From assembly GCA_016207265.1 (NCBI GenBank), contig JACQPZ010000059.1:1-26965 (forward strand): a stretch of 26,965 bases of DNA. Direction: 5' to 3'. The translations under genes were made by a program, and so were the position numbers. Under the pieces are notes generated by a model. The model saw only the letters and a list, made by a program, of their open reading frames with translations, did no database searches and was not told the DNA's origin. This stretch comes from Candidatus Latescibacterota bacterium (GTDB lineage Bacteria > Eisenbacteria > RBG-16-71-46 > SZUA-252). Shown piece after piece: positions 14,456 through 22,620 of this stretch. Each line of letters begins with the position of its first letter. The stretch's first letter is position 1.

Positions 14456-14740
14456 CTAGGTGCCGGCGCCCCGTGCGGGCTTCGGTGGCGCGCCCTTGGC
14501 TTCATCTTTCTTCTTAGGCGTCTCCCCTGACTCTTTGCGTTTCTGCTCCTTGTAGGACTTCGACCGATAGTCCGTGGTGTAGAAGCCGCTCCCTTTGAAG
14601 ATCATTCCTGCGCCTCCGCCGAGCAGCCGGCGGAGCTTTCCCCGGCACTTCGGGCACCGCTTCCGCGGCCGTTCCGTCATGGACTGGAACACCTCGAACC
14701 GGTGCCCGCACCGCTCGCAGTCGTACTCGTAGGTCGGCAT
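14456..14740 (-). CDS. FmdB family zinc-ribbon protein
   Basis: A 94-residue protein. The first 45 residues are an FmdB/CxxC-type zinc ribbon: MPTYEYDCERCGHRFEVF, then CPKCRGKLRRLLGGG, giving Cys pairs for one zinc. The FKGSGFYTTDYRSKSY segment is also standard. The remaining 30 residues are a Lys/Glu/Pro-rich, probably disordered tail. The family is widespread and often called a putative regulatory protein; its function is unproven. The ATG at 14740 follows a GGGGGAT site. It is the last gene of the aroK-rsmD-coaD-aminotransferase run, 13 nt after the aminotransferase stop. Confidence 0.92.
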   Translation of the reverse strand: MPTYEYDCERCGHRFEVFQSMTERPRKRCPKCRGKLRRLLGGGAGMIFKGSGFYTTDYRSKSYKEQKRKESGETPKKKDEAKGAPPKPARGAGT

Positions 14741-14753
14741 CAGCGATCCCCCT

Positions 14754-15944
14754 TCACATCCGATCCAGCGCGTCCTCGAGACGGCCCAACCCTTCGTCGA
14801 TGTCGTGATCGGAGATGGCGTACGAGAGTCTCAGGTGGCCCTCCATACCGAAGGCGGAGCCGGGGACGCACACGATCCGGGCCTCGTCGATCAGAAAGTC
14901 GCTGAGCGTCGCGGAATCGCAGACCCCGTTCCGCGCCGAGCGAATCCGCTCGCCGAGATCCGGAAACGCGTAGAACGCCCCCTCGGGCGGAACGATGCGC
15001 ACGCCGCGCATGCGGCGCAGCCGCTCCACGACGACCGCGCGGCGCTCGGCGAATCGGTCACGCATCAGGCGAACGGAATCGGATGGGCCGGTGAACGCCC
15101 GGAGCGCCGCGTATTGCGAGACGGCGGCCGGGTTCGAGGTGGACTGCCCCTGCAGGCGCTCCATTCCCTCGGCGAGATCCGCGGGCGCCGCGGCGAATCC
15201 GATCCGCCAGCCGGTCATCGCCCACGTCTTCGAGACCCCGCCGATTAGAATCGTCCGCTCGCGGATCTCGGGATCGAGCGCCGCGACGCTCACGTGGCGG
15301 GCGTCGCCGAACACGAGCTGCTCATAGATCTCATCGGAGAGAACATAGAGCCGGTGCTTCCGGATGATCGGGACGAGCGCTTGAAGCTCCGCGCGGGAGT
15401 AGACCGCGCCCGAGGGATTGTTGGGGCTGTTCAGAACGAGGAGCTTCGAGCGGGCCGTGAGTGCGCGCTCGAGATCCTCGGGACCGATCTTGTAGCTTCC
15501 CGGCCCGGGATGGACGCACACCGGCACTCCACCCGCGAGCCGGATCAGCTCCGGAAAGGTCACCCAGTAGGGCACGGGGCAGAGGACCTCGTCGCCGGGC
15601 TCGACCACGGTGAAGAACGCGTTCCAGATCGCGTGCTTCGCCCCGTTCGAGACGACGATCTCGCTCGGGACGTACGTGAGCCCCTGATCCCGGCGCAGCT
15701 TCTCCGCGATGGCGGCGCGAAGCTCGGGCACGCCGCCGACCGCGGTGTACCGCGTGTGCCCGGCCCGGATCGCCTGGATCCCGGCCTCGCGGATGTCCTC
15801 CGGCGTGTCGAAGTCCGGCTCCCCGGCCGAGAAGGAGATCACGGAGTGCCCCTGCGCCCGAAGCTCGCGCGCGCGCGCGCCGAGCGCCAGCGTCTCGGAG
15901 GGTTTGAGCGCGCGCACGCGCGCGCTGACGCGCGAATCCGTCAT
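14754..15944 (-). CDS. Class I (aspartate-type) PLP aminotransferase
   Basis: A 396-residue fold-type I aminotransferase of the aspartate aminotransferase I-gamma group. It shows SARVRALKPSETLAL at the N-terminus, SFSAGEPDFDTPEDI, TRYTAVGGVPELRAAIA, LVLNSPNNPSGAVY, VLSDEIYEQLVF, the PLP-binding Lys in GGVSKTWAMTGWRIGFAAAP, and the carboxylate-binding Arg in GHLRLSYAIS. The likely reaction is aspartate plus 2-oxoglutarate to oxaloacetate plus glutamate. Broader specificity, including prephenate as in some I-gamma enzymes, is possible given aroK three genes upstream. The start ATG overlaps the coaD stop (ATGA), so the two are translationally coupled. Confidence 0.93.
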   Translation of the reverse strand: MTDSRVSARVRALKPSETLALGARARELRAQGHSVISFSAGEPDFDTPEDIREAGIQAIRAGHTRYTAVGGVPELRAAIAEKLRRDQGLTYVPSEIVVSNGAKHAIWNAFFTVVEPGDEVLCPVPYWVTFPELIRLAGGVPVCVHPGPGSYKIGPEDLERALTARSKLLVLNSPNNPSGAVYSRAELQALVPIIRKHRLYVLSDEIYEQLVFGDARHVSVAALDPEIRERTILIGGVSKTWAMTGWRIGFAAAPADLAEGMERLQGQSTSNPAAVSQYAALRAFTGPSDSVRLMRDRFAERRAVVVERLRRMRGVRIVPPEGAFYAFPDLGERIRSARNGVCDSATLSDFLIDEARIVCVPGSAFGMEGHLRLSYAISDHDIDEGLGRLEDALDRM

Positions 15945-16426
15945 GGAGCCTTCGCGATCTTTTCGCGGAGCCTCGGCGCGACGTTGGGCGGCACGAACCC
16001 GTCGATCGCGCCGCCGTAGCGCGCGATCTCCTTCACCAACGAAGCGTTGAGGTAGGTGTAGGTCTCGCTCGGCATCAGGAACACCGTCTCGATCTCGTCC
16101 GAGAGGCGGCGGTTCATGAGGGCCATCTGAAACTCGTACTCGAAGTCGGAGACGAAGCGCAGCCCGCGCACGATCACTGGGATCTTCCGTTCGCGGGCGA
16201 AGTCGACGAGGAGCCCCGAGAAGGGCTCCACGTCCAGCCGTTCGAGGGACGCGGCGGCCTCGCGGATCATGGCGACCCGCTCCTCCTGGCTGAAGAGGAC
16301 CCCTTTCTCGGCGCGCTGCGCGACCGCGACGGTCAGCCGGTCGAACATGCGGAGCGCCCGCTGCATGAGATCCAGGTGCCCGTTCGTGACGGGATCGAAC
16401 GTCCCCGCGAACACCGCGCGCTTCAT
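15941..16426 (-). CDS. coaD: Phosphopantetheine adenylyltransferase
   Basis: CoaD transfers AMP from ATP to 4'-phosphopantetheine in coenzyme A synthesis. The 161-residue length is normal. The nucleotidyltransferase motif is GTFDPVTNGHLDL (residues 8-20), followed by AVAQRAEKGVLFSQEERVAMI, the VIVRGLRFVSDFEYEFQMALMNRRL block, and the C-terminal motif in YLNASLVKEIARYGG, equivalent to the usual ISSSLVKE with Leu-Asn-Ala-Ser. Its position just after rsmD is a pairing found in many bacteria. Confidence 0.97.
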   Translation of the reverse strand: MKRAVFAGTFDPVTNGHLDLMQRALRMFDRLTVAVAQRAEKGVLFSQEERVAMIREAAASLERLDVEPFSGLLVDFARERKIPVIVRGLRFVSDFEYEFQMALMNRRLSDEIETVFLMPSETYTYLNASLVKEIARYGGAIDGFVPPNVAPRLREKIAKAP

Positions 16427-16448
16427 CGGCCTTCCCTCCGATTGAGCC

Positions 16449-17030
16449 TCACGCCGCCGGGGCGTGGTAGATCGCGACCGTCGTCTCCGAGTACGTCCGT
16501 TCGACCGCGAGGACGAGCGCGGGCGGCGTCTCCACGACGGTCCCCTTCCGCCGCTCGTACACGATGAGCCCCCCGCCGGCCGGCCATCCGATCCGCGACA
16601 GCCGCTCGAGCCAACGCGCCCCGGAAGGTCCCGTGTACGGCGGGTCCAGGAAGACGATGTCGAACGGTCCGGTCAGACTCCGAGGCAGCTCGAGCCGTGA
16701 CAGGTCTGCTTCGTGGACCCGCGACCGGTCCCCGAGATCCAAGCGCGCGAGATTCTCGCGCAGCACGCGCGCCGTGTGCCTCTGCTTCTCGACGAAGTCG
16801 GCGTGCCGGGCCCCCCGGCTCAGCGCTTCGATCCCCATGGCGCCCGACCCGGCGTAGAGGTCGAGGACCCGGGCGCAGGGCAGCCGCTTCGGGCCTAGCA
16901 TGTCGAAGACGGCCTCCCGAGGCCGCTCCGACGTGGGGCGGACTCCCCGATCGGGCACCCGGATCCGGCGCCCTCGGAGGGAACCCCCTACGATCCGGAC
17001 GAGCCCCATCGGGCGCGGTGCGTCTCCCAT
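16449..17030 (-). CDS. rsmD: 16S rRNA (guanine(966)-N2)-methyltransferase
   Basis: RsmD methylates G966 of 16S rRNA using S-adenosylmethionine. The 193-residue protein shows RIVGGSLRGRRIRVP, RPTSERPREAVFDML, the SAM-binding LDLYAGSGAMGIEALSRGA, and the catalytic FLDPPYTG. All are characteristic of the family. The ATG at 17030 overlaps the aroK end by 43 nt. A second ATG at 17009 (MGLVRIVGG) matches the family start better and is an equally fair choice; neither has a strong ribosome binding site. coaD follows after 22 nt. Confidence 0.95.
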   Translation of the reverse strand: MGDAPRPMGLVRIVGGSLRGRRIRVPDRGVRPTSERPREAVFDMLGPKRLPCARVLDLYAGSGAMGIEALSRGARHADFVEKQRHTARVLRENLARLDLGDRSRVHEADLSRLELPRSLTGPFDIVFLDPPYTGPSGARWLERLSRIGWPAGGGLIVYERRKGTVVETPPALVLAVERTYSETTVAIYHAPAA

Positions 17031-17623
17031 AGTGGCACGATCGCATCGGCGACCTCCTCGATCGTGCGATCACGTGTGTCGACCGCCACGTCCGCGGCCT
17101 CGGCATACGCCTGAGCCCTCGCCTCGAGCAGCGAGCCGAGCCTCTCCTCGAGCGGGCCCCCCCGAAGGAGCGGCCGCGCTTCGGCCCGGGCTGCGGAACG
17201 GGCGCCGGCTCCGCCCTCGGCTCCGGCGCGTCCAGTCTGCGCGCCCTTCCCGAGCCTGAGCGCCGCGACCGCCGGCTCGACCCGAAGCCACACGACCCAC
17301 GCGCGGCGTTTCAGGAGGTCGCGGTTCCGGGCGGAGCCGAGGACCCCGCCGCCACACGCGACCACACGTCCCGTGGGTCCGTCGCCCCCCGGCGACGCGT
17401 CGATATCCGGGCCGCCCGGGGCGAGGGCCACGGCGAGCGCGTGCGACTCGATCTCCCGAAAGGCCGCTTCGCCGCGCTCATCGAAGATCGCCGCGACCGC
17501 CGCTCCGCCGAGCCCCTCGATCTCCCGATCCAGATCCACGCACTCAAACCCCAGCCGCCCGGCGAGGAGCGGAGCGACCGCGCTCTTCCCCGCGCCCGAA
17601 AGGCCGATCAGGGCGACGTTCAA
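16988..17623 (-). CDS. aroK: Shikimate kinase with low-complexity insertions
   Basis: Shikimate kinase phosphorylates shikimate in aromatic amino acid synthesis. The P-loop is GLSGAGKS (7-14), the shikimate-binding segment has D32 in VDLDREIE, then IFDERGEAAFREIES and the ACGGGVL motif. At 211 residues it is longer than the usual 165-180. Extra Gly/Pro-rich sequence lies at about 71-85 (GGPDIDASPGGDGPTGR), and an Ala/Gly/Arg-rich stretch precedes the RPLLRG lid arginine. The start is a TTG at 17623 with GGGAGGG about nine bases upstream; no other start keeps the P-loop. It directly follows pilQ, an order (pilMNOPQ-aroK) also known in many proteobacteria. Confidence 0.93.
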   Translation of the reverse strand: MNVALIGLSGAGKSAVAPLLAGRLGFECVDLDREIEGLGGAAVAAIFDERGEAAFREIESHALAVALAPGGPDIDASPGGDGPTGRVVACGGGVLGSARNRDLLKRRAWVVWLRVEPAVAALRLGKGAQTGRAGAEGGAGARSAARAEARPLLRGGPLEERLGSLLEARAQAYAEAADVAVDTRDRTIEEVADAIVPLWETHRARWGSSGS

Positions 17624-17661
17624 GGCCCGGATCCCTCCCGATGCTCCCGATCCAAATGAAA

Positions 17662-17688
17662 CGGGGCCCTTCGAGTGGAAGGGCCCCG
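17662..17688 (-). terminator. Hairpin between pilQ and aroK
   Basis: A perfect ten-pair stem (CGGGGCCCTT with AAGGGCCCCG) closes a seven-base loop at 17672-17678. On the minus strand it is followed by GTTTCATTTGG, a broken T-run, so it could be a partial rho-independent terminator at the end of the pilus operon. It could equally be an mRNA-stabilising 3' hairpin with read-through into aroK. It is symmetric enough to work in either direction. Confidence 0.7.
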
Positions 17689-17740
17689 CAGTATACCCCG
17701 TGAGGCGCGCCCGGAAAAGGAGCGCGCTTCGAGCGCGTCT

Positions 17741-19402
17741 CTAGCTCCTCGGACCGCCTGACTCGCCGAGGATCTTCGGCGTAACGAAGATCAGAAGCTC
17801 CCGCTTCTGCTTGGTGGTCGAGGTCGAGCGGAAGAGATTCCCGAGCAGCGGCAGGTCCATGAGGACCGGCACGCCGCGCTTCGTCGAGCTTTCGTTGCTG
17901 CGGATCAGGCCGCCGATCACCGCCGTCTCCCCGTCGTTCACCATCACGCGCGTATCGGCCATGGTCGTGTTGATGATGATTCCGCCCTGCACCGTCGCCT
18001 GGGACGCGAGGTCGGACACCTCCGGGTGAACGTCCATCGTGATCCGGTTTCCGGTGTTGATGTGCGGCGTGACGCTCAGCTTGATCCCGATGGTCGTGAG
18101 CTGCGTGACCGCGTTCCCGGCGAAGTCCTGCACGATGAGCGGGATCTGCTTTCCGACCACCACCGACGCCTCGCGGTTGTTCACGGTCGTGATGCGCGGA
18201 TTCGAGATGATGTTCGCCTTGTTCTGCGTCTCGAGCGCGAGGAGCCGGGCGTCGAGCGTGCCGAACGCCTTGATCGTCCCCAGCTTGAAGGTCCCGGCCG
18301 GGTTGGTCACGTCCGCCGCGTTCACGTCGAGGTTCTCGGAGACGCCCGCGTCGAACACGTCGAGATTGTGAAGGCCCCACTCAATGCCGAGGTCGCGCGT
18401 GGAGGAGGCGTCGACGTCCACGAGTCTCGCCACGATCTCAACCTGGGGCGTCTTCGTATCCAGGTTCCGGACCATGGCCTCGACCTGGTCCAACCGGTCG
18501 TCGATGTCGGTCACGATGAGCGAGTTCGAGCGCTCGTCCACCTCGACGTGGCCCCGCTTCGACATCGTCTTCTCCACCGAGCGCGCCATTTCCTTCGAGT
18601 TCGCGTAGTTCACCGGGAGAATCCGGGTCGAGAGCGGAAGCAGCTCTTCCTGCGTGCGTTCCGCCGTCCGGCGCTCCATCTCCTCCTTGCGCAGCGTCTC
18701 CAGATTCGAGACGACGATCGTCTGGCCGCTCTCCACCATTCCAAGGCTCTGCGACTTCAGCACGATGTCGAGCGCATGGCGCCACGGCACGTTCCGGAGC
18801 CGGAGCGTGACCTCGCCCTTCACTTCCTTGCTCGCGACGATGTTCTTGCCGCTGAACTCGGAGAGGCTCCGCAGCACGGTCTGGATTTCGGCTCCCTGGA
18901 CGTCCAAGGACATCCGCCGTCCGTCCGCCGAGGGCGCCGGCTCAGCGCCGGCGGGAGGCGCTTCCCGCTCCTTGGAGGGTTGCGAGGGCGCTTCCACCGC
19001 CAGCACGAGGTTGTTCCCCACGCTGCTCAACGCGTACGAGGCCGGCTGTGTGAGGTCCACGACGATGCGGGCGCCGGCTTCCTTCCCCCAGCCCATCTCG
19101 CTCGCGCGGACGTTTCTCACGGCCGTGCCGTCGCGGCCCGACCAGGCCCGCTCGGTGAACGCGAGCTGCGACCCGGGACAGTCGACCACGATTCGATCCG
19201 GCGATTCGAGCGTGAAGTCGTGGTAATTCAACGGAGCGTCCGCCTCGATGATGACCTGCGTCGCGGAACCCGCTTCCTTCATCTGGACGCCCTTGACGGT
19301 TGCCGCGAGCGTCGGAGACGCGGCCACGAGGAGGCCCGCGACCAACGCGGCGATCCGGCCGCCCGAGCGGCCCGTGCGCGCGAAGCTAGTTTCGAGTCGC
19401 AT
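17741..19402 (-). CDS. pilQ: Type IV pilus secretin
   Basis: PilQ forms the outer-membrane channel through which the type IV pilus passes. The 553-residue protein starts with a signal peptide (GRIAALVAGLLVAASPTLAA). An AMIN domain follows at about 35-135, which in other secretins binds peptidoglycan. Then come a short Pro/Ala linker, an STN/N0 domain (SLDVQGAEIQTVLRSLSEFSGKNIV), a NolW/N1 domain (ILPVNYANSKEMARSVEKTM) and the secretin domain from about 320 (VEIVARLVDVD to RELLIFVTPKIL). It has only one AMIN and one N1 domain, smaller than proteobacterial PilQ. The ATG at 19402 is chosen because GAGGGTG lies just upstream; a GTG at 19411 is in frame. It overlaps the pilP end by 17 nt. Confidence 0.96.
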   Translation of the reverse strand: MRLETSFARTGRSGGRIAALVAGLLVAASPTLAATVKGVQMKEAGSATQVIIEADAPLNYHDFTLESPDRIVVDCPGSQLAFTERAWSGRDGTAVRNVRASEMGWGKEAGARIVVDLTQPASYALSSVGNNLVLAVEAPSQPSKEREAPPAGAEPAPSADGRRMSLDVQGAEIQTVLRSLSEFSGKNIVASKEVKGEVTLRLRNVPWRHALDIVLKSQSLGMVESGQTIVVSNLETLRKEEMERRTAERTQEELLPLSTRILPVNYANSKEMARSVEKTMSKRGHVEVDERSNSLIVTDIDDRLDQVEAMVRNLDTKTPQVEIVARLVDVDASSTRDLGIEWGLHNLDVFDAGVSENLDVNAADVTNPAGTFKLGTIKAFGTLDARLLALETQNKANIISNPRITTVNNREASVVVGKQIPLIVQDFAGNAVTQLTTIGIKLSVTPHINTGNRITMDVHPEVSDLASQATVQGGIIINTTMADTRVMVNDGETAVIGGLIRSNESSTKRGVPVLMDLPLLGNLFRSTSTTKQKRELLIFVTPKILGESGGPRS

Positions 19403-20336
19403 TCTTGTCACCCTCTTTGGTTTGCAGGTGGATCGACAGCGTCTGGGATTCGCCGAACGCGTTCTGCACGACCTGCAGCTCGCTCTTGCCGATGCCCGAG
19501 ATGTACCCGTTCACGACCGGGTCCCCGACGCGAAGCACGTAGCCGTGTCCGCGGCTGTCTTCCACCAGCGCGAACTTATCCGAGGAGCCCCACATGATGC
19601 CCACGAGGTGGATGTCCCCCACGTCCACGAGGGACCCGTCCCCCGTCAGGGTCTGATACTTCCCTTCGATCAACGATTGATACGGGTCCCGACGGCCGCC
19701 CGCGGTGTAGTTGTAGTGCTCGCGCGCGAAGAGAACGCTCGCGTCGACCGACTTCGGAATCTCTCCCGACGCCGCGGTCGGAGCGGGAATCGCGGGCGCG
19801 GGCGCCTGCGCGGGCGCCTGCGCGGCCGCCGCGGCCGGGGCCTGCGCGGCCACAGCCGGCGCGGGAGGGGGAGTCGCGGGCACGACGGTCGCGACCGGAA
19901 CCGGCACGGCCGGAGCGGGCACCGCGGTTGCAACCGGAACGGGCAGGGCCGGAGCCGGAGTCACCGGCGCGCCTGGAACGGCCACGGCCGGACCCGGAGG
20001 ATTCGCGATCGAGGCCTGCGCAGGCGCCGCCGGCGGCGGAGGCGGCACGTGAATCGCGAGTTCCGGCGGGATGCTCGGACCGTACTGGATGTCCGTTCTG
20101 GCCCAGACCGGCGCGGGCGGCCCATAATAGACGGGCTTGGGCAGGGCGCTCGGCCGAGGCAGCGCCTGGGCCGCGGGCGAAGTCGCAGGCGTCGGCATGA
20201 CCGGGGCCTTCGGCTCCCGCCGCATCAAGAAGACGCCGGCCACGATCGCGAGGCCGACCAGGGCGAGAAGCAGGATCCCGAGCCGACTTTGAAAGAACTT
20301 ACTTTGCGACAGGGCCAGACTGCTTGGCAGGTTCAT
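19386..20336 (-). CDS. pilP: PilP-like pilus lipoprotein/inner-membrane linker protein with long Pro/Ala region
   Basis: PilP links the inner-membrane PilNO complex to the PilQ secretin. This 316-residue version has an N-terminal membrane helix (LGILLLALVGLAIVAGVFLM, residues 19-38) rather than a lipobox. A Pro/Ala/Val-rich linker of about 150 residues follows, with near-repeats such as PVPVATAVPAPA/PVPVATVVPATP. A PilP-type beta domain closes the protein (GGRRDPYQSLIEG, VGDIHLVGIMWGSSDKFALVED, GYVLRVGDPVVNGYISGIG). It is much longer than proteobacterial PilP (about 170) because of the linker, which would span the periplasm. The start overlaps the pilO end by 38 nt. Assignment rests on the C-terminal domain and gene order. 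Confidence 0.88.
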   Translation of the reverse strand: MNLPSSLALSQSKFFQSRLGILLLALVGLAIVAGVFLMRREPKAPVMPTPATSPAAQALPRPSALPKPVYYGPPAPVWARTDIQYGPSIPPELAIHVPPPPPAAPAQASIANPPGPAVAVPGAPVTPAPALPVPVATAVPAPAVPVPVATVVPATPPPAPAVAAQAPAAAAAQAPAQAPAPAIPAPTAASGEIPKSVDASVLFAREHYNYTAGGRRDPYQSLIEGKYQTLTGDGSLVDVGDIHLVGIMWGSSDKFALVEDSRGHGYVLRVGDPVVNGYISGIGKSELQVVQNAFGESQTLSIHLQTKEGDKNATRN

Positions 20337-20907
20337 TGGAAGTCCCCTCGGCCAACGTGTACGCGGTCGCTACGAAATCGGCCTGCACGGTCTCGTCCAG
20401 GTCGCCCTTGTCGAATCCCTTCAGCTTGAGCTGCGAGACGTTCACGAGGCGGCTCAGGTCGGAGATCTCGCCCAGGAACGACCCGGCGCGGTGATAGCCG
20501 CCGGTGACCGTCACCTGGACCGGGTTCTCCGTGAAGTAGGTGGCCGCCTTCGGATCCCCGGGCTTGAACAGGAGGAAGTGCACCCCCGATTCCTGCCCCG
20601 CGATCGTGATCTTCCGTAGAAGGCTCGCGACCTCCTTCTGCGTCGGCAGAAGCTCCTGGGCCACGGCCCAGCGCTGGTTCAGGAGCTCGAACTCCTTCTT
20701 GAGCTCCGGCAGGCGGTTCACGAGCTGCTGCGCCTTCGTCAGCTCGTTCATCTTCTGGGTGTACGTCTCCTTGAGCTTGCCGATCTCCGACGCCCGCGCC
20801 CGATAGTTGAAGGGCACGTAATCCGCGATGACGTAGAAGTAGACGAGCGCGCCGATCCCCGCTCCGATCAGAATCAGCTTCTGGGTTTTCGGATCCTTGA
20901 GGTCCAT
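20299..20907 (-). CDS. pilO: Type IV pilus assembly protein PilO
   Basis: A 202-residue bitopic inner-membrane protein. A short cytoplasmic N-terminus (MDLKDPKTQK) precedes one membrane helix (LILIGAGIGALVYFYVIADYV). A coiled coil of about 50 residues rich in Lys/Glu/Leu comes next, then a ferredoxin-like domain with LLPTQKEVASLLRKITIAGQESGV and VQVTVTGGYHRAGSFLGEISDLSRLVNVSQLKL. It pairs with PilN in the alignment complex that carries force from the motor to the secretin. It lies between pilN and pilP, 25 nt after pilN. Confidence 0.95.
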   Translation of the reverse strand: MDLKDPKTQKLILIGAGIGALVYFYVIADYVPFNYRARASEIGKLKETYTQKMNELTKAQQLVNRLPELKKEFELLNQRWAVAQELLPTQKEVASLLRKITIAGQESGVHFLLFKPGDPKAATYFTENPVQVTVTGGYHRAGSFLGEISDLSRLVNVSQLKLKGFDKGDLDETVQADFVATAYTLAEGTSNEPAKQSGPVAK

Positions 20908-20932
20908 CTTCCTCCCCCGCGCGCCGCGCTTC

Positions 20933-21481
20933 CTACAAGGTCATCAACGCGGTGACCTTGAACTTCACCACGTTGCGCTGATCGATGGTCCCTTTCTCCG
21001 CCACCAGCAGATCGACGGTCCCGAAGAGAGCACTCGACTCGAGACGCGTCATGAAATCGGCGACCAGCAGATTGGAGAACGTCACGCCCTCGATCTGCAC
21101 CTTGTTGCCGGTCTCCTCGTAGGTCGTCAGCCAGAGATGCTCGGGCACGCACCGCGACAGCTCGTCCACGAGCTTCACGCGGTGAAGCCTCCCCTTGTCG
21201 AGGTCCGCGATGACGGTCAGGCGGTGCTGGAGCTCCTCCCGCTTCTGAGTCAGCTCCTGGATCGTCTGGATCTGCGGCCTGAGCTTCTCCGCCTCCTGCT
21301 CCGCCCGCGCGATGTCGGTCTTCAGCCGCCCGATCTGGAGCGCCTGGAACACCGAGATCGCGGCGAAGAGCGCGACGACCAAAAGGAGCACCAGGACCGG
21401 CATCAACGTGCCGATCTTCGGCAGCTGGATGCTCCGGTGCGCCTGGCGTTCTTCCCGGGGCAGCAGATTGATGCGGATCAT
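20933..21481 (-). CDS. pilN: Type IV pilus assembly protein PilN
   Basis: A 182-residue bitopic protein. The N-terminal INLLPREER motif is the conserved cytoplasmic peptide that binds PilM. It is followed by one membrane helix (LMPVLVLLLVVALFAAISVF), a coiled coil (LKTDIARAEQEAEKLRPQIQTI) and a ferredoxin-like fold containing LVDELSRCVPEHLWLTTYEETGNKVQIEGV. It starts 8 nt after pilM. Confidence 0.96.
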   Translation of the reverse strand: MIRINLLPREERQAHRSIQLPKIGTLMPVLVLLLVVALFAAISVFQALQIGRLKTDIARAEQEAEKLRPQIQTIQELTQKREELQHRLTVIADLDKGRLHRVKLVDELSRCVPEHLWLTTYEETGNKVQIEGVTFSNLLVADFMTRLESSALFGTVDLLVAEKGTIDQRNVVKFKVTALMTL

Positions 21482-21489
21482 GGGTCCCC

Positions 21490-22518
21490 CTATCGCAGCG
21501 CGAGGCCGATGGCGACGGTGAGCACGGGGGCGACGATCTCCGGCGCGTCGCCGTCGAAAATGCCCGGGTCATAGCTCAGCTTCTGGAGCGGATTCACGAC
21601 CTCCACGGGCACCTGATGCCGCGTGTTCAGGAACTCCTTGAGCCCCGGAACGCGCGCCGACCCACCCGAGAGTAGGATCCGGTCCACCTTCTCGGCGTCG
21701 CCCGACGAACGCAGGTAGGCGATCGCGCGGTCGAGCTGCACCGAGAGGTCCTCGCACGCGGTCTGGATGATGGGCGCGACGTCGATGCCCGAATCACCGC
21801 GGCCGCGCAGCGCGTTCAGCGCGTCCGCCTGGCTCACGTTGTGCCGGCGCTGAATCCCCTCGACGAACGCGTTCGATCCCACGGAGAGATCCTTCGTGAA
21901 ATGCGGTACCTGGTTCTCGACGATGTTCACGTTCGTGATCTCGGCCCCGATGTTCACGAGCGCGACGACCTCCTCCGGCTTGAGGTCGTAGTTCGCCTCG
22001 ACGGCGTTCTGGATGGCGAAGGAGTCGACGTCGATGATGGAGGGGCTGAGTCCCGCCTCGCGGATGATGTCCGCATGGTTCTGGATCATCTCCTTCTTCG
22101 CCGCGACCAGGAGCACCTGCATCTTCTTCTGGTCCACGTTCGGATCGATGATCTGGAAGTCGAGCGAGACGTCGTTGATGTCGTAGGGGACGTGCTGCTC
22201 GGCCTCCCACTGGATCGCTTCCTTGGCGTCCTCCTCGCTGAGCCGGTCCATGAGGATCTTCTTCACGATGACCGCGCGGCCGGACACGGCCGTCGCGACG
22301 ACCCGGTTCTTGATCTGCCGGGATTCCATGAGATTGGCGATGGCCTCGTGGACGAGCTGCCGGTCCATGATCTCGCCGTCCACGATGGCTTCCGAGAGAG
22401 GCTCGGAAATGCCGAAGTTGACGAGGTGGTCCCCGGAGCGGTCATGGGCGATCTCGACGACCTTGATCGAGCTGGAGCCGATGTCGAGCCCTACCGTGCT
22501 CTTCTTCTTCCCGAACAT
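21490..22518 (-). CDS. pilM: Type IV pilus assembly ATPase-fold protein PilM
   Basis: PilM is the cytoplasmic, actin/FtsA-like member of the pilus alignment complex and holds the PilN tail. The 342-residue protein begins MFGKKKSTVGLDIGSSSIKVVEI. It continues with EEDAKEAIQWEAEQHVPYDI, DVSLDFQIIDP, VALVNIGAEITNVNIVE (phosphate-2 region) and ILLSGGSARVPGLKEFL (adenosine motif). The ATG at 22518 is preferred over one 33 nt upstream, because GGAG sits seven bases before it and this gives the family N-terminus. It is the first gene of pilMNOPQ, about 70 nt after a sigma-54 promoter-like sequence. Confidence 0.97.
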   Translation of the reverse strand: MFGKKKSTVGLDIGSSSIKVVEIAHDRSGDHLVNFGISEPLSEAIVDGEIMDRQLVHEAIANLMESRQIKNRVVATAVSGRAVIVKKILMDRLSEEDAKEAIQWEAEQHVPYDINDVSLDFQIIDPNVDQKKMQVLLVAAKKEMIQNHADIIREAGLSPSIIDVDSFAIQNAVEANYDLKPEEVVALVNIGAEITNVNIVENQVPHFTKDLSVGSNAFVEGIQRRHNVSQADALNALRGRGDSGIDVAPIIQTACEDLSVQLDRAIAYLRSSGDAEKVDRILLSGGSARVPGLKEFLNTRHQVPVEVVNPLQKLSYDPGIFDGDAPEIVAPVLTVAIGLALR

Positions 22519-22589
22519 GATCTGCTCCGTGTGTTGGAGGGAATCGCGCACCGCAAACCCGACCGCAGCGGTCCGCCTCGCCCGATTCG

Positions 22590-22605
22590 AGCAATTTCCA
22601 TGCCA
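22590..22605 (-). promoter_or_regulatory. Sigma-54 (RpoN) promoter for pilMNOPQ
   Basis: The minus-strand sequence TGGCATGGAAATTGCT fits the -24/-12 consensus TGGCAyrN4TTGCw at every fixed position, with the required spacing. Transcription would start near 22579, giving a leader of about 60 nt before the pilM ATG. Such promoters need an enhancer-binding activator (for pili often PilR). None is encoded in the window. Confidence 0.7.
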
Positions 22606-22620
22606 TGCATAGCCGCCATC

